NCBI RefSeq assembly: GCF_021155765.1 | Contig: NC_060112.1 | Span: 14,322,001 to 14,386,000, forward strand | Source of the DNA: Diprion similis | Taxonomy: Eukaryota > Arthropoda > Insecta > Hymenoptera > Diprionidae | DNA length: 64,000 nt | Direction: 5' to 3' | Shown here: positions 61,301-64,000 of the stretch, in pieces | How the letters are laid out: each line of letters starts with the position of its first letter | Position numbering within the stretch: the first letter of the stretch is position 1 | Notes under the pieces: generated by a model | Database searches by the model: none | What the model was told of the DNA's origin: nothing | Seen by the model: the letters and a program-made list of their open reading frames with translations, nothing else | Made by a program: the position numbers and the translations under genes

Positions 61301-63809
61301 TTCAGAGATTCGATTCGTAAAATGTTAATTTTTAAGAGAAATCAATCAAGTTATCGAAATATGGAAGGAACAAAATGCATCTTTTTAATCAACCAATTTT
61401 GACATCATTAGAGTAATCGAACCATCGATCGATTTTCTCATAGAAAAGCTACTTTCAGTATCACGATTCGATCAGCTTTATTAAAAAAATCTTGGCATCC
61501 ACAAAGTAGTGGTTTAACTAAACCAGATCGATTTTCAAAATCTTTCGCTCGGAAAAAAGTCGTAAATGAAACACTGTCCAAGAAATAAGACGGAATGCCT
61601 CATACGCAGGTACGTGAAGGCAAAGTCTGTTTCTTACCCGATGCAGCATACCTTCTTATGTACGTCGTACACGTTGCATATCACGTTCTTCGTACGTACC
61701 TACATACGATGTACGTAATGGTCGTCGCGACTCCTGGGAGCGGAGTGAGTGGAGGAAAATAAACCTATAGGATAGCAATTTAACTGCCTGCCGCACGAGA
61801 ATTCCATACGAATATTTATATACCTATAACTGCTTTTGTGCTCCGCGAAGAGAAGGAATTATTCTCGAATCGTTGTGTGAATACCGTGTTATGCTGCACA
61901 ACGTGCATATAAGTGTATACATATACGTTGAGCGTGTGTGCAATTAGGTACCCGAAGTAATTGAAATTGTAGATACAAATGCTATTGTAATTGTATAGCG
62001 TTTTTTTGTTTCTTTGTTTTTTCGAAAAAACACTATTTTATAGATTTAGAATAATTTCAAAGTAGTCAAGTTTGCAAAATATGAGTATTTTTTATTCGTT
62101 ATATATAGTTTACTGAATTTTCGATAATCCTCGAGTTCCAAAATAACAATTTTCCCTAAAAACTCAACGTTACCCTGACGTTAAAAGCTTCAGTTTAAGT
62201 TTGTTATGACATTAATCATTAGTATCGTACAAAAGAAATCATATTTTCCTGCTGCAGGTGCAGTGAAAATTCGTTGATTTTAACCGACAGACATTACGCT
62301 GAATATGAGTGTGATTGATTGATTGATTGATTGATTGATCGATCGATTTCTATGCTGTGGTTTGATTATCTAACCACTTTAAATCTCACGTATATATAGA
62401 CCATGCGGTCTTGTAAACGTTTATAATTCCGCGGTTAGCCATTCCCTTCATCTTCATTCTGCTGAAGGAGAGCGAACATTTGTAATCTTAGACGGTTGAA
62501 GCCCGAGACTTGGGATTGTCGGTGTCTCTTGCTGCCGCTGCTGCTGCTGTATACCTGCTGCATGCATGCCTTGTAGGTATACTTGCACCTGCGCAAGTTT
62601 CTGGACTCCGTATAGAGATATATCCCGATTTGAAACTTGGAAGTTGGATGTAGCTACCACACATGTGCTACCGGTAAAAGGCGAGATTCTTCGCAGGGTG
62701 ACTCGTTTCGACGATGCTTTAAAACACAGGTCGCGTCATCTCGACACCATTACATTCCTGCAGTCAATGGCATCCCCTCCTTCCCACTAAATGTACGGGC
62801 TCTCATCACGTATGTCGTTTCGTTAAAAGTATAAGAAAGAAATGAAACACACACGAAGATACAGGAGGAATAATATTACGGTGAAAAAAAATCTTGAACA
62901 TACATGTGCATTCTTTTTTGAAAAATAAACAATAGTTTCAAAGTACATTACATGCATGCGTTACACGGCTCGCTATTGAAACGACTGTCCGATGACATCT
63001 TGAGTCACATATACTTGAGCCAGTGACCTGAAGACGTTTACCAAAGCTTGGCGTTTTTTAAACAATCTATTCATGTGAAGTTTTTTTTCCGGGGACGTAT
63101 GTGAAAAGTTATGTCTCGTGTAACAGGAGAAAAAGTTTCGCATTTAGGAATCACAAAGCATCGTTTTATTGTTACGTAGTTCGAGGTTCCTGTATATACA
63201 TCGGTAATAGTTAAATTTGTAAAATAAAAATACGCAAATTGTTGTAATCTTTTATTATACATGTATGTATGTATATAATTTCTCAATGATTTCTTTGATT
63301 TAAATAAGACGTACTTGAAGAATCTGATGAATTCACTAACAATAAGACAATGCAACAGTTTTGTTCGATTCAATTTCTCTTTCCTAATGACAAGTGAATA
63401 TTGCGAGTAAGAAGTATTCAAATAATTTGAGACGTTTTAAATACCCCAGACAATAAATTGATTCGAATAAAAGGAGGAAAATCCACCAAATAATTTGTCG
63501 AATGAAAAATATTTTTTTTTTTTTTTTTTCTCGTAACCTAGATTAAAATAAAAAAATAAATAAATAAATGAAAGAAGGACGTTAATCGACTTGTTTCAGG
63601 TGAATCTATTGGTGGCCTCTGGATGCATATCTGCATATACGGCGCATAAGGAACAGCCGTTGTTCAGACACCCGCTGAACAACACGTCGAAGGCGCAGCT
63701 AGTGCCCTCCAGTTCCCAGGACCCTAACGGGGGGAGCTTCCTGTACCTTGTGAAGGGGAATGACGGCCTGTTCTATTGTCACCTATTCAGGGCAAAAGAT
63801 TCTCAAACG
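58392..63809 (+). CDS. plx: TBC1D1/TBC1D4 (AS160, pollux) family Rab-GAP, N-terminal part
   Basis: Two coding exons, 58392-58505 (38 codons) and 63600-63809 (70 codons), join in phase 0 across a 5.1 kb intron. The gene continues past the window at a GTAAGT donor (63810). Exon 1 opens MKLIPADYLGFTATDRRF and has GPMLPWTVSEIKK, matching the PMLPWVVAEVRR strand at the start of the PTB domain in vertebrate TBC1D1. Exon 2 follows the same domain: VNLLVASGCISAY, then PLFRHPLNNTSKAQ, FLYLVKGNDGLFYCHLF and RAKDSQ, parallel to the FECKPQRVHKL and YVFKADDQ segments. These proteins are Rab GTPase-activating proteins acting on membrane traffic downstream of insulin signalling. The TBC catalytic domain would lie outside the window. 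The assignment rests on about 108 residues. An alternative upstream start is possible but not needed. Confidence 0.85.
58506..63599 (+). other. First coding intron of the TBC1D gene (5.1 kb)
   Basis: Donor AAG|GTCAGT, acceptor TTGTTTCAG. It holds AT microsatellites near 59.94 and 60.41 kb, a GTTGCT run near 59.40 kb, palindromic TACGTAC-rich patches near 60.20 and 61.66-61.72 kb, a CTG run near 62.53-62.56 kb and a GATT array. A Gln-rich minus-strand frame at 62.45-62.66 kb reflects the CTG run. No nested gene was recognised. Confidence 0.7.
62313..62347. repeat. GATT microsatellite
   Basis: About seven tandem GATT units followed by GATC GATC GATT, in the TBC1D intron. Confidence 0.9.
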
Positions 63810-64000
63810 GTAAGTGCGCCTCTCGTCACGTATATATATAGGTATCTGCATACGCTTTGCACGTTCTTCTTCTTCTTCGTCTTCGTGCAGCCCTGCTTTG
63901 TGTTTTCTTCTACATTCTTTTTCCTTGATTCTTTTCCGAACTTTTCCTCGTATACAACGAGACACAGTATAGGTGTGGCATACATTACACAAATTATTAT

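Noticed and set aside
62454..62660. Gln-rich minus-strand frame in the TBC1D intron
   Set aside because: The Gln run is the reverse read of a CTG microsatellite; no other sign of coding.
1..64000. CRISPR arrays, bacterial operons, tRNA or rRNA genes
   Set aside because: No spaced direct-repeat array, no Shine-Dalgarno-led gene chains, and no tRNA cloverleaf with a proper TPsiC arm or rRNA segment was recognised; the splice structure is eukaryotic.

Overview
The window is animal nuclear DNA, almost certainly from an insect. It is AT-rich, has GT-AG introns of about 55 bp to 5 kb, and contains TTAA-flanked piggyBac-type MITEs, a foldback element and microsatellites. It has no operons, ribosome binding sites or CRISPR array. 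The pacifastin family is an arthropod inhibitor family, and the layout would suit a hymenopteran such as a sawfly; the order is inference only.

Layout: (1) 1-20.5 kb is gene-poor, with no supportable coding gene, two poly-C tracts and one short piggyBac-like MITE. (2) 20.8-25.2 kb on the minus strand holds a complete 17-exon gene for the melanosomal P protein (OCA2 family). The reconstructed reading frame is unbroken and gives 835 residues. Its first coding intron carries a 181 bp TTAA-flanked MITE. (3) 28.2-56.5 kb on the plus strand is an array of pacifastin-type serine protease inhibitor genes, labelled A to I here. All start with a signal-peptide exon ending in phase 1, followed by exons carrying the six-cysteine pacifastin domain. 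G (four domains), E (two) and I (one) are intact. A has three good domains and a fourth out of phase. B has one good domain and one decayed. F has one good domain and one that has lost a disulfide pair. C is frameshifted, D is a pseudogene and H is a small relic. C, D, F and G are copies of one unit with shared promoters, spacers and 3' flanks; truncated pieces of the units also lie at 26.9-27.1 and 39.5-40.1 kb. (4) 57.5-64 kb on the plus strand is the 5' end of a TBC1D1/TBC1D4 (AS160, Drosophila pollux) Rab-GAP gene: a GC-rich promoter, a likely non-coding first exon, and two coding exons that together begin the N-terminal PTB domain. The gene runs off the window.

The pacifastin array is the most interesting part. 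It shows gene birth and death in one place: a nearly identical 1 kb exon duplication, a 117 bp in-frame duplication inside an exon, a hybrid domain, loss of TATA boxes, and varied reactive-site residues (Arg, Lys, Leu, but also Thr and Gln). Most domain junctions carry furin-type Arg-X-Lys/Arg-Arg sites, so the precursors are probably secreted and cut into separate inhibitors aimed at trypsin-like and chymotrypsin-like enzymes, as in prophenoloxidase control, immunity or development.
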